NCBI GenBank assembly: GCA_963750295.1
Contig: CAVVPY010000001.1
Coordinates: 2,852,001 to 2,916,000, forward strand
DNA: 64,000 nt
DNA from: CAVVPY01 sp963750295
Lineage (GTDB): Bacteria; Actinomycetota; Actinomycetes; Mycobacteriales; Jatrophihabitantaceae
Direction of reading: 5' to 3'
A model generated the notes under the pieces. That model had not been told where the DNA came from, did not search any database, and saw nothing but the letters and a program-made list of their open reading frames with translations. Shown in pieces: positions 35,103 to 43,988 of the stretch. Position 1 is the first letter of the stretch; the number at the start of each line of letters is the position of its first letter. The position numbers and the translations under genes are program-made.

Positions 35103-35961
35103 CCGAGGTCGAGCAGTTGCCGGCCGGCCACCTGCTCGAAGCGGGCGATCACGTCGGCAGGCACGGCCTGGCGCCAGCCTCCCGCCGTGGCCGCACGCAC
35201 GAACGGGGCGTCAGTGGCCCTGCGTGAGTTGAGGAACGTCGACGAGGCCTCCTTGGCGCGCATCTGTTCCGGACTGTTCGCTGCCAGTGCAACCGCGAGC
35301 GCGTCCGCATCGAGCCCCAGTTCGAAGTGCGCGCTGATCTGGGTGAGCGTCGCCAGCGGGTCGGCGAGCAGGTCCTCGTAGCGCACGATCAGCACCGAAC
35401 CGGGTCGCTTGGCCGCGTAGTCGAGCCACTCGCGCACGTAGTCGTGCCAGGCGCCGAACCGGCCGACCTTGCCAAGGGTGTACCTGTCGAAGAACACGTC
35501 GAGCGGTTCGTCCACGAGGCCGCGCCGGTGCAGGTGGTGGGCATAGGACACACCGACGTCACGACCGTCCCGGACGAGGCATACCGCGCGTGGGTGCCGG
35601 GTGCGGACCCCGACGAACAGCGGATGCTCGTGGCTTTTCACCAACCGGCCGCCGGTCGGGACGATCGCCGGGCCACCCGCGTGCTTGCCGAGAGGGGGGA
35701 GACCTGCGTGATCGCGTCGAAATCCATCTCGCGCCCGGACAGCACCCCGGCCAGGACGAACCGCAACCAGGTGCTGCCCGATTTCGGGTACGAGGCCATC
35801 ATCAGGTCGGCGGCCTTGAGCCCGCGGTGGCGGTTCACGACGATCAGCCGACGTGCGGTCGACTGCAGCGGGCGGGGCATCCGCGCCGCGACCCGTTGCG
35901 CCCTGGACAACTGCTGCAGCGCCACGGCGCAATCCCTTTCCGTTCCTCCGGTTCCGGTCAT
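35060..35961 (-). pseudogene. Sulfotransferase, third of three, frameshifted in a C tract
   Basis: The N-terminal part (ATG 35961) contains the PAPS loop MASYPKSGSTWLRFVLAG and reads to QVSPLS; the rest of the enzyme (PPLGKHAGG, VCLVRDGRDVGVSYAHHL, VRYEDLLADP, FLNSRRATDAPFVR) lies in another frame. The break coincides with a run of six C on the coding strand (35694-35699). One more C would restore a single protein of about 300 aa. It may be a pseudogene, a phase-variable gene or a sequencing error. It overlaps the second sulfotransferase tail to tail. Confidence 0.8.
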
Positions 35962-36030
35962 CCTAGTTCAGGTGGTTCTCAGTTTCTTCCCGAAGCGATG
36001 GTGCGGGCCTGGCCCGGCACCCCGTCCGGT

Positions 36031-36148
36031 GAGTGACGACTTCCGGTGATCAGAGACGGACGAATCGCCGTCTCTCGGTGCGCAGATTCGTCACTCGGCG
36101 CGCGGATCCGTCTCTCGGCCACCAGGTCCGTCACTCGGCGCGGGGATC
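36031..36148. repeat. Four 20-bp tandem repeats preceded by inverted copies
   Basis: Four direct units of 20 bp follow one another at 36069-36088, 36089-36108, 36109-36128 and 36129-36148, with alternating cores CGTCTCTCGG and CGTCACTCGG. Upstream, at 36031-36038 and 36052-36059, the same cores occur in inverse orientation (GAGTGACG, AGAGACGG), so a perfect 8-bp stem AGAGACGG/CCGTCTCT can form at 36052-36075. It lies after the polyprenyl synthase stop and before the frameshifted sulfotransferase. Confidence 0.75.
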
Positions 36149-37142
36149 AGCCGGTACGGGCGATGACGAGATCGCACAGCGCGGACAACGCAGCGCGGGC
36201 CGGGACGTCGGGCAGCTCGGCGAGCATCGCCCGCGCCCGATCGGCGTAGGCAGTGAGCGTGGTGCGCGCGTCGTCGAGTGCTGAGGATTCCCGCAGCAGC
36301 GCCAGCGCCTCACCGTGCCTGGCGTCGTTCACCAGTGGTCCGGCGACCAGCGAGCGCAGCCGCGCCGAGTCGTTCTCGGTCGAGCGCAGGGCGTAGAGCA
36401 CGGGCAGGGTCGCGACGCCCTCGCGCAGGTCGGTTCCGGGTGTCTTGCCCGATTCGGTGGAGTCCGAGGCAATGTCGAGAATGTCGTCGGACAGCTGGAA
36501 CGCGACCCCGATCTGCTCGCCGAACTGGCGCAGCCGTTCGGTAATCGCGTCGTCGACGCCGGCGAAGTAGCCGCCGAACTCGGCCGAGGTGGCGATCAGC
36601 GAGCCGGTCTTGTCGGCCAGCACCGCGAGGTAGTGCTCGATCTGGTCGCGTCCCTCGGCCGGCCCGACCGTCTCGCGGATCTGACCGGTGACCAGCCGCT
36701 CGAAGGTGCGCGCCTGCAGCCGCACCGCGTGCGTCCCCAGATCGGCGAGCAGGTTCGACGCCCGCGAGAACAGGAAGTCGCCGGTGAGAATGGCGACGGA
36801 GTTGCCGAAGCGCGAGTTGGCCGACACCGTCCCGCGACGGACCTCGGCCTCATCCATCACGTCGTCGTGGTAGAGCGTCGCCAGGTGGGTGAGTTCGACG
36901 ACGACGGCCGCCGGCACGATCTCGGGACGCGCCGCATCACCGAAGTGCGCAGCCAACAGGCACACCAGCGGCCGGAACCGCTTGCCGCCGGCGGCCACGA
37001 GGTGTCGCGCCGCATCGGAGACGAAGTCGTCGTCACTGCTCACGGCGTCCTGGAGGGCTCGCTCGACCGCCTCCAGCCCAGCCCGCACCGACGCCTCCAG
37101 TTCGGCATCCGCGAACGCGACACCGAACAGCGAAGTGCTCAC
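36147..37142 (-). CDS. Long-chain polyprenyl diphosphate synthase
   Basis: 331-aa trans-prenyltransferase that builds the isoprenoid tail of menaquinone (probably hepta- to nonaprenyl). GGKRFRPLV (about residue 53), the first aspartate motif DDVMD (93-97) and the second DDILD (219-223) are intact. GTG 37142 overlaps the nuoN stop (GTGA), which makes this gene the last of the nuo operon. A large residue is absent just before the first motif, in line with a long-chain product. Confidence 0.9.
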   Translation of the reverse strand: MSTSLFGVAFADAELEASVRAGLEAVERALQDAVSSDDDFVSDAARHLVAAGGKRFRPLVCLLAAHFGDAARPEIVPAAVVVELTHLATLYHDDVMDEAEVRRGTVSANSRFGNSVAILTGDFLFSRASNLLADLGTHAVRLQARTFERLVTGQIRETVGPAEGRDQIEHYLAVLADKTGSLIATSAEFGGYFAGVDDAITERLRQFGEQIGVAFQLSDDILDIASDSTESGKTPGTDLREGVATLPVLYALRSTENDSARLRSLVAGPLVNDARHGEALALLRESSALDDARTTLTAYADRARAMLAELPDVPARAALSALCDLVIARTG

Positions 37143-38716
37143 CCCGTGAAGTTCGCGGCCTTGCCCGCGAGATCGATGATCGGCTGCGGGAACACACCGA
37201 GCGCGACGGTCACCGCCACACCCACCGTGAGTGCGACCGTGGCCGACCAGCCCGGGATCGCCACCGTCGGCGCGTTCTCGGGCGGTTCGGCGAAGAACAT
37301 CAGCACGATGATGCGCAGGTAGTAGAACGCGGCGATCGCCGAGCACAGCAGCGCGATGACGACGAGCGGCCCGGCGTCGTGCCAGGCCGCGCTGAACACG
37401 AAGAACTTGCCGGTGAACCCGGAGGTCAGCGGGATGCCCGCCATGGACAGGAGCAACAGCGTCATCACGCCGGCGATCAGCGGGCTCTTGCGTGCCAGGC
37501 CCGACCACTGGGACAGGTGGGTGGCCTCACCGTCGGCGTCGCGCACGAGCATCAGCAAGCCGAAGGCTGCCAGCGTCGAGAAGCCGTAGGTGAGCGTGTA
37601 GAACATCACGCTGGCCGCGGCGTCGCGCGTCAACGCGACGAGTCCGACCAGGATGAATCCTGCGTGCGCGATGGACGAGTACGCGAGCACACGCTTGATG
37701 TCGGTCTGGGTGACCCCGAGCACCGCACCCACCACCATGGAGGCGATCGCGACCGCCCAGATGATCGGCCGCCAGTTCCACGAGATGCCACTGAAGCCGA
37801 CGTACAGCACGCGCATCAGCGCACCGAACGCGGCCACCTTCGTGCACGAGGCCATGAACGCCGACACCGGTGTGGGCGCGCCCTGGTAGACGTCGGGCGT
37901 CCAGCTGTGGAACGGGGCGACGGACGCCTTGAACAGCAGGCCGACCAGCAGCAACGCCAGGCCGGCGTAGAGCAGCACGTCGGACTGGGTCGACGCGCGC
38001 TGCGCCTCGAAGATCGCGCGCAGGTCGACCGAGTCGGCGTAGCCGTACAGCAACGCGAGCCCGTAGAGGAAGAAGGCAGACCCGAACGCGCCGAGCAGGA
38101 AGTACTTCAGCGATGCCTCTTGCGACAGCAGTCGACGCCGGCGAGCGAGCCCCGCCATCAGGTACAGCGGCAGCGACAGCACCTCGAGGCCGACGAACAT
38201 GAGCAGCAGGTTGTTCGAGATCGGGAAGATGAGCATTCCCGACACCGCGAACATCATCAGCGGGAAGACTTCGGTCTGCACCTTCACGCTGTGGGCGAGG
38301 GACCGGTCGGCGTCGGTGCCGACCACCGTGGCCGCGGACGCCACGATCGACGTGCCGACGTCCACGCCCCGCTCGGCTATCAGCAACGCCGCCATCAGCG
38401 CGAGCGCGAGGATCGTCCCCTGAATGAACAGCCCGGCCCCGTCCACTGCGAGCGAGCCGAAGAACGGCGGGTCGTTGCCGGCCGGACCCGGCGTCGCCAC
38501 AGTCGTGTTGCGCAGCAGGCCTACGGCGATCAACGCCGAAACGATGCCGATGACGGTAACCGCGAGTTGGACGTTGAACCGTGACGATCGCGGGACGACC
38601 GCCTCAACCACCACGCCGAGGATCGCAGCACCGAGCACGATGAAGATCGGGGTGAGCGCGCCGTACGCGACCGTCGGCGTGGTGATGCTCTCGACGCCAA
38701 GTAGCAGGTTGCTCAC
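37139..38716 (-). CDS. nuoN: NADH-quinone oxidoreductase subunit N
   Basis: Antiporter-like proton-pumping subunit of complex I, 525 aa with about 14 helices. The conserved loop KASVAPFHSWTPDVYQGAPTPVSAF and the following AFGALMRVLYVG carry the functional lysines and the discontinuous helix. It overlaps nuoM by 4 bp and the polyprenyl synthase by 4 bp. Confidence 0.95.
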   Translation of the reverse strand: MSNLLLGVESITTPTVAYGALTPIFIVLGAAILGVVVEAVVPRSSRFNVQLAVTVIGIVSALIAVGLLRNTTVATPGPAGNDPPFFGSLAVDGAGLFIQGTILALALMAALLIAERGVDVGTSIVASAATVVGTDADRSLAHSVKVQTEVFPLMMFAVSGMLIFPISNNLLLMFVGLEVLSLPLYLMAGLARRRRLLSQEASLKYFLLGAFGSAFFLYGLALLYGYADSVDLRAIFEAQRASTQSDVLLYAGLALLLVGLLFKASVAPFHSWTPDVYQGAPTPVSAFMASCTKVAAFGALMRVLYVGFSGISWNWRPIIWAVAIASMVVGAVLGVTQTDIKRVLAYSSIAHAGFILVGLVALTRDAAASVMFYTLTYGFSTLAAFGLLMLVRDADGEATHLSQWSGLARKSPLIAGVMTLLLLSMAGIPLTSGFTGKFFVFSAAWHDAGPLVVIALLCSAIAAFYYLRIIVLMFFAEPPENAPTVAIPGWSATVALTVGVAVTVALGVFPQPIIDLAGKAANFTG

Positions 38717-40278
38717 TTCAGACCTCCGGCGACCGGGCCGAGCTTGGGCGCGGGGTCGGTCTTGTGTACATCACTGAGTGTTGTCTTGACCGCTGGGTTG
38801 ATGACGTCCAACAGCGGCTTCGGGTACACGCCCAGGAAGATGATGATCGCGATGAGCGGTGCCACGGCAGCGATCTCGCGCGCGCTGAGATCCCGGAACT
38901 TCGACACCTTCTCGCTGACCTTCCCCTGGAAGGTGCGTTGGTAGAGGTACAGGACGTAGATCGCGGCCAGCACGATGCCCGCGGTGCCGAGCACGGCCAG
39001 ACCCTTGTGCCGGGTGAACGTGCCGACCAGCACCAGGAATTCGCTGACGAACGTGCTCATCCCCGGTAGCGCGAGCGCCGAGAGCCCGGCCAGCAGAAAC
39101 AGCCCGGCGAGGATCGGCGTCACCTTGGCCGCACCGCCGTAGTCGTCGACGTTGCGGCTCTTGCCACGCGCGATCAGCAGACCGACGACGATGAACAGCG
39201 CGCCCGTCGAGAGCCCGTGATTGACCATATAGAGCACCGCGCCGGTGCCGCCCTGCGTGGTGAACGCGAAGATCCCCAACCCGATGAAGCCGAAGTGCGC
39301 CACCGAGGTGTAAGCCACGAGGCGCTTCATGTCGCGCTGGCCGATGGCAAGGAAGGCGGCGTACAGGATGCCGATCACCGACAGGATCAGGATCGTCGGT
39401 GCGAAGTACCTCGACGCGCCGGGGAACAGCGGCAGGCAGTAGCGCAGGAAGCCGAAAGTCCCCACCTTGTCCAGCACGCCCACCAGCAGCGCGGCACCGC
39501 CGGCCGGTGCCTCGGCGCCCGCATCGGGCAGCCAGGTGTGGAACGGAACGAGCGGCGCCTTGATCGCGAACGCGATGAAGAAGCCGAGGAACAACCACTT
39601 CTGGGTGGCGCCGTCCGGGACCTGGCCGATCAGGTCGGCGAACGCGAACGACCGCGAACCGGTAGTCACGTACAGCCCGATGACCGAGGCCAGCATGAGC
39701 AGGCCGCCGACCAGTGAGTACAGGAAGAACTTCATCGCGGCGTACTGCCGGCGCGGGCCGCCGAAGCTGCCGATGATGAAGTACATCGGGACCAGCATCG
39801 CCTCGAAGAACACGTAGAACAGGAAGACGTCGGTCGAGACGAACACGCCGATCATGAAGAACTCGAGCAGCAGGATGAGCCCGTAGAAGTTCTTCACGCT
39901 GCGGCGCCGCGTGGTCGGAGTCGTCAGTTCCTCTGCCCCGGCGCGGCTGTCGAAGGTTGTCCACGACGAGAGCATCACCGCCGGGACGAGCACGACCGCC
40001 ATCAGGACGAGGACGAGGGCGATGCCGTCGACGCCGAAGGCGATGTGCACGCCGAAGGATTTGATCCAGGTCCAGCTGCCCTCGTACTGGAAGCGGTCGC
40101 TGGACTTGGTGTCGAAGGCGAAGGTGAGGACGAGGGTGTAGACCAGCACGACGAGCGAGACCGCGAGGCTGAACTGCTTGGCCATCCGGCCCTCTTCGGG
40201 CTTCATCGAGAAGACCGCCAGGGCGCCGACCAGCGGGATCAGTACCAGGATCAGCAGCGCGACGTTGTGGTGACTCAC
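38713..40278 (-). CDS. nuoM: NADH-quinone oxidoreductase subunit M
   Basis: Antiporter-like membrane subunit, 521 aa. FYVFFEAMLVPMYFIIGSFG holds the helix-5 glutamate; KAPLVPFHTWLPDAGAEAP holds the helix-7/8 lysine and the family's HTWLPDAH-like signature, here HTWLPDAG. Coupled on both sides by 4-bp overlaps to nuoL and nuoN. Confidence 0.95.
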   Translation of the reverse strand: MSHHNVALLILVLIPLVGALAVFSMKPEEGRMAKQFSLAVSLVVLVYTLVLTFAFDTKSSDRFQYEGSWTWIKSFGVHIAFGVDGIALVLVLMAVVLVPAVMLSSWTTFDSRAGAEELTTPTTRRRSVKNFYGLILLLEFFMIGVFVSTDVFLFYVFFEAMLVPMYFIIGSFGGPRRQYAAMKFFLYSLVGGLLMLASVIGLYVTTGSRSFAFADLIGQVPDGATQKWLFLGFFIAFAIKAPLVPFHTWLPDAGAEAPAGGAALLVGVLDKVGTFGFLRYCLPLFPGASRYFAPTILILSVIGILYAAFLAIGQRDMKRLVAYTSVAHFGFIGLGIFAFTTQGGTGAVLYMVNHGLSTGALFIVVGLLIARGKSRNVDDYGGAAKVTPILAGLFLLAGLSALALPGMSTFVSEFLVLVGTFTRHKGLAVLGTAGIVLAAIYVLYLYQRTFQGKVSEKVSKFRDLSAREIAAVAPLIAIIIFLGVYPKPLLDVINPAVKTTLSDVHKTDPAPKLGPVAGGLK

Positions 40279-42176
40279 TGGTACCTCACCGCGAGCAGCA
40301 CGGCGAGGACGGCGACCGTCCCGGCAAGCATCGACAGGGCGTAGCTGCGCACGAACCCGGTCTGCGTCCTACGCAATCGGGACGACCCGCCGCCGAAGCC
40401 GGCTCCCAGGCCGTTCACCGCACCGTCCACCCCTCGGTTGTCGAAGTAGACGAGAGCCCGACTGATCCACTGGCCCGGACGCTGGAGCACCATCTCGTTG
40501 AAGGCATCGGCCCAGAGGTTGCGCCGCGCCGCGGTCGTCACGACCGAGACGCCGACGGGCTGGGTGGCCGGCACCGGTCGCATGCCGAACGCGACCCACG
40601 CACCCAGCACGCCGAGTCCCACGACCAGCAGGGTGAGGACGGTGATGACCGTCGGTGACACGGTGTGCACGCCCACCTCGACGCTCGGACCGACCGACGG
40701 CTCGAGCCAGTGCTGCACACCACCGCCCAGCACGAGCAGGTACCCGCCGACCAGCGCCAGCGCGCCCAGCACGATCATCGGCACAGTCATCATCTTCGGC
40801 GCCTCGTGCGGGTGGACGTCGTCCTCCCAGCGCGCCTTGCCGTGGAAGGTCATCACGAGCGCGCGCGTCATGTAGAACGCGGTGATCCCGGCACCCACGA
40901 GCGCCGCGATGCCGAGCACATAGCCCGAGGTGCCGCCCTTGTCGAACGCTGCCTCGATGATCTTGTCCTTCGTCCAGAAGCCGGTAGCGAGCGGGAAGCC
41001 GATGATCGCGAGGAAGCCGCACACGAACACCGCGTAGGTGATCGGCATGACTCTGGCAAGGCCACCGAACCGGCGCATGTCGATGCGGTCGTTCATGGCG
41101 TGCATGACCGAACCGGCCGAGAGGAACAAGGCGGCCTTGAAGAAGCCGTGGCCGAGCAGGTGAATGATGCCGATGGCGTACACGCCGGGGCCCAGCCCGA
41201 CGGCCAGGAACATGTAGCCGATCTGGCTCACCGTCGAGTAGGCGAGCACCCGTTTGAGGTCGTCCTGCCCGCAACCGGCGATACACCCGTACAGCAGGGT
41301 GACCGCGCCGATGATGACGACGATGGTCCGAGCCGACTGCGACTGGTCGAACAACGGGGCCGATCGCGCGATCAGGTAGACGCCCGCGGTGACCATCGTC
41401 GCGGCGTGGATCAGCGCCGACACCGGCGTCGGACCCTCCATGGCATCGGGCAGCCAGGTCTGCAACGGGAACTGGCCGGACTTGCCGCACGCGCCGAGCA
41501 GCAGCATCAACGCGATGGCGGTCGCCACGCCGTTCGTGTACTGCGAGTTGCCGTAGAGCACGTCACCGAAGGACGTGCTGCCGGTATAGGCGAACATGAG
41601 CATGATCGCGATCGACAGCCCCACGTCCCCGACGCGGTTGGCGAAGAACGCCTTGTTGCCGGCGGAGGCGGCGGTGTCGCGGTTGAAGTAGAAGCTGATG
41701 AGCAGGTAGGACGCGAGACCGACGCCCTCCCAGCCGACGTACATCGCCAGGTAGTTGTCGGCAAGCACCAGCAGCAGCATGACGGCGGTGAAGAAGTTGA
41801 AGTACCCGAAGAACCGGCGGCGGCCGTCATCGTGCGCCATGTAGCCGACGGCATAGATGTGAATGAGCGAGCCGACGCCGGTGATCAGCAGGACGAACAC
41901 CATCGACAGCGGATCGATCAGCAGGCCCGCGTCGATCTTGAATCCGCCGACGGCTATCCACTGGAACAGGTGCAGCGTGACCTGCCGGTCGCCCTGCCCC
42001 TTGAGCGAGAAGAACAGCATGACGCTGTACGCGAACAGCACGACGGGGACGAGTGCGCCGAGCACATGTCCCCACTTGTCGGCGCGCTTACCGAGCAACA
42101 GCAGGACTGCCGACGAGAGCAGTGGCAGCGCGACGAGCAGCCACGCTGCCGACTGGATGCCGTGGGCGGACGTCAC
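40275..42176 (-). CDS. nuoL: NADH-quinone oxidoreductase subunit L
   Basis: Largest antiporter-like subunit, 633 aa with about 16 helices and the long lateral amphipathic helix at the C terminus. The signature WEGVGLASYLLI (helix 5 Glu) and SGQFPLQTWLPDAMEGPTPV (helix 7/8) are intact. It starts 10 bp after nuoK and overlaps nuoM by 4 bp. Confidence 0.95.
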   Translation of the reverse strand: MTSAHGIQSAAWLLVALPLLSSAVLLLLGKRADKWGHVLGALVPVVLFAYSVMLFFSLKGQGDRQVTLHLFQWIAVGGFKIDAGLLIDPLSMVFVLLITGVGSLIHIYAVGYMAHDDGRRRFFGYFNFFTAVMLLLVLADNYLAMYVGWEGVGLASYLLISFYFNRDTAASAGNKAFFANRVGDVGLSIAIMLMFAYTGSTSFGDVLYGNSQYTNGVATAIALMLLLGACGKSGQFPLQTWLPDAMEGPTPVSALIHAATMVTAGVYLIARSAPLFDQSQSARTIVVIIGAVTLLYGCIAGCGQDDLKRVLAYSTVSQIGYMFLAVGLGPGVYAIGIIHLLGHGFFKAALFLSAGSVMHAMNDRIDMRRFGGLARVMPITYAVFVCGFLAIIGFPLATGFWTKDKIIEAAFDKGGTSGYVLGIAALVGAGITAFYMTRALVMTFHGKARWEDDVHPHEAPKMMTVPMIVLGALALVGGYLLVLGGGVQHWLEPSVGPSVEVGVHTVSPTVITVLTLLVVGLGVLGAWVAFGMRPVPATQPVGVSVVTTAARRNLWADAFNEMVLQRPGQWISRALVYFDNRGVDGAVNGLGAGFGGGSSRLRRTQTGFVRSYALSMLAGTVAVLAVLLAVRYQ

Positions 42177-42186
42177 AGGGTGCCCT

Positions 42187-42486
42187 TCAGTACTTCAGCA
42201 GGTTCGCGTCGTCGACCGACGCGGTCCTGCGGGTTCGGAAGATGGACATGATGATCGCCAGGCCGACCACGACCTCGGCTGCGGCGACAGTCATCACGAA
42301 GAACGCCATGATCTGGCCGTCGAGGCTGCCGTTGATGCGCGAGAACGTGACCAGGGTCAGGTTGACGGCGTTGAGCATCAACTCGATGCACATGAACACG
42401 ACGATCGCGTTCTGGCGGATGAGCACGCCCACCGCGCCGATCGAGAACAGCGCCGCGGACAGCACCAGGTAGTAGGTCGGGGTCAC
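42187..42486 (-). CDS. nuoK: NADH-quinone oxidoreductase subunit K
   Basis: Three-helix membrane subunit of 99 aa. The two buried glutamates essential in the family are visible in VFMCIELMLNAVNL and AAAEVVVGLAI. GTG/ATG-type coupling: it overlaps nuoJ by 4 bp. Confidence 0.94.
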   Translation of the reverse strand: MTPTYYLVLSAALFSIGAVGVLIRQNAIVVFMCIELMLNAVNLTLVTFSRINGSLDGQIMAFFVMTVAAAEVVVGLAIIMSIFRTRRTASVDDANLLKY

Positions 42487-43274
42487 CGGCCCTCCTCCAG
42501 TTCACGTGCCTCGCGGTCTCGTTCGCGTGCGTTGGGCACCTGGTTGCCCGCGAGGCTGGCCATGACCGACTCACGCGACTTGGACCCGTCCGGCAGCAGC
42601 GCCGGAGTGCCGATCGAGTTGCCCGAGGACAGGACCCCGGGACCGGGCAGTGGCTGCGGCCGGCCGGACCGGATCCGGGCTCGTGCCAGCAGCTTCTGCG
42701 TCGGCTTGGCCTCGTCGCGCTCGACGTGCGCCAGCACCATGGCGCCGACGGCGGCGACGATCAGCAGCGTGGACGTGAGTTCGAAGGCGAACAGGTAGCG
42801 GGTGAACAGCAGCCTGGCGATGCCCTGCACGTTGTTGCCCGCCGCGTTGGGCACGTCCAGATCGACCGGTTTCACGTCGACCAGTGCGCGTCCGATCGAG
42901 ACAGCGACCAGCAGTGCGAAGCCGATGCCGGCGATCGCCGCAGCCCAGCGTTGACCGCGCAGAGTCTCGACCAGCGAGTCGGACGAGTCACGCCCGACCA
43001 GCATCAGCACGAATAGGAACAAGATCATGATGGCGCCGGTGTAGACGATGATCTGCACCAGCCCGAGGAACGGCCCCTGCTCGATCAGGTAGAAGGTCCC
43101 GAGCGAGATCATGGTGGCGGCGAGCGACAGCGCCGAGTGGATCGCGTTGCGCAGCAGCACCGTGCCGATCGCACCGGCCAGCGCGATGGGGCCGAGCACC
43201 CAGAACGCGATCGCCTCGCCGAGCGGGACGACGCCGTGGCGCAGTTCGCCCGCCGCGAGCAGCATCGCGCTCAT
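42483..43274 (-). CDS. nuoJ: NADH-quinone oxidoreductase subunit J
   Basis: Five-helix membrane subunit, 263 aa. AIHSALSLAATMISLGTFYLI and LGLVQIIVYTGAIMILFLFVLML are typical NuoJ segments (the latter with the pi-bulge helix). The C-terminal 90 residues are a hydrophilic extension not needed in shorter homologues. Preceded by a small overlapping frame (43271-43369). Confidence 0.92.
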   Translation of the reverse strand: MSAMLLAAGELRHGVVPLGEAIAFWVLGPIALAGAIGTVLLRNAIHSALSLAATMISLGTFYLIEQGPFLGLVQIIVYTGAIMILFLFVLMLVGRDSSDSLVETLRGQRWAAAIAGIGFALLVAVSIGRALVDVKPVDLDVPNAAGNNVQGIARLLFTRYLFAFELTSTLLIVAAVGAMVLAHVERDEAKPTQKLLARARIRSGRPQPLPGPGVLSSGNSIGTPALLPDGSKSRESVMASLAGNQVPNARERDREARELEEGR

Positions 43275-43369
43275 CGTCGCGCCTCGCTGCTGGTTTCCCC
43301 GCGTGCGTGCGGTGCGGCGACCTCGAAGCGGTTGCTGGCGGGGGAAGGGCCGCCGTGGACGTCAGCCAT
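43271..43369 (-). CDS. Possible 32-aa coupling ORF between nuoI and nuoJ
   Basis: The gap between nuoI and nuoJ is exactly filled by an ATG-started frame (MADVHGGPSPASNRFEVAAP and 12 further residues). It overlaps the nuoI stop region by 8 bp, and its TGA overlaps the nuoJ ATG (ATGA). The overlap pattern is the same as for real genes of this operon, so it may be translated to couple the two. No homologue is recognised and it may be non-functional. Confidence 0.35.
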   Translation of the reverse strand: MADVHGGPSPASNRFEVAAPHARGETSSEARR

Positions 43370-43988
43370 GGTGCCTGCCGACCTCGATGGCCGTACCGGT
43401 GATCGGCCGGCCGGCGACGTTGGCGGCGCTCATCGGCTCGCCCTGCTGGAGCGGCGCCTGCGACTCGACGGTGTAGTAGTCCTTCTCGTCGTCGCCGAGC
43501 CGCATCGGGTGGGGCGGTGCCTCCATCCCGGGCAGCAGCGGTGCCATCAACTGCTCCTTCGTGTAGATCAGCTCCTGCCGGTTGTCGAGCGCCAGTTCGT
43601 ACTCGTTGCTCATCGTGAGCGACCGGGTGGGGCACGCCTCGACACACAACCCGCAGAAGATGCAGCGCAGATAGTTGATCTGGTAGACCGCTCCGTAGCG
43701 CTCCCCTGGTGAGTAGCGCTCGGTCTCGGTGTTGTCGCCACCCTCGACGTAGATCGCGTCCGCAGGGCAGGCCCACGCGCACAGCTCGCAACCGACGCAC
43801 TTCTCCAGCCCGTCAGGATGCCGGTTGAGCACGTGCCTGCCGTGGTAGCGCGGCGCGGTCGGGTACACGTCGAACGGGTACTGCTGCGTGTAGACCTTCT
43901 TGAACATCGTTGAGAAGGTCAGCCCGAAGCCCTTGGCGAAACCGACGGCGGTGCCGGCCGGCTCGTTGGTGCCGGTGTTGTCAGCCAT
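43362..43988 (-). CDS. nuoI: NADH-quinone oxidoreductase subunit I (2x[4Fe-4S])
   Basis: 208-aa peripheral subunit with two ferredoxin motifs, CVGCELCAWACP and CIFCGLCVEACP, which bind clusters N6a and N6b that connect the hydrophilic arm to the quinone site. The start at 43988 lies inside the end of nuoH (8-bp overlap). The C-terminal 50 residues extend beyond the core. Confidence 0.94.
   Translation of the reverse strand: MADNTGTNEPAGTAVGFAKGFGLTFSTMFKKVYTQQYPFDVYPTAPRYHGRHVLNRHPDGLEKCVGCELCAWACPADAIYVEGGDNTETERYSPGERYGAVYQINYLRCIFCGLCVEACPTRSLTMSNEYELALDNRQELIYTKEQLMAPLLPGMEAPPHPMRLGDDEKDYYTVESQAPLQQGEPMSAANVAGRPITGTAIEVGRHHG

Noticed and set aside
19041..35961. Biosynthetic cluster for a secondary metabolite
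   Set aside because: No PKS, NRPS, terpene or RiPP genes; the content is that of a surface polysaccharide locus.
36069..36148. CRISPR array
   Set aside because: Units are contiguous 20-mers without unique spacers and no cas genes are present.
40665..42251. 528-codon plus-strand frame opposite nuoL
   Set aside because: Composition is His/Arg/Asp-rich shadow sequence; nuoL on the other strand is certain.
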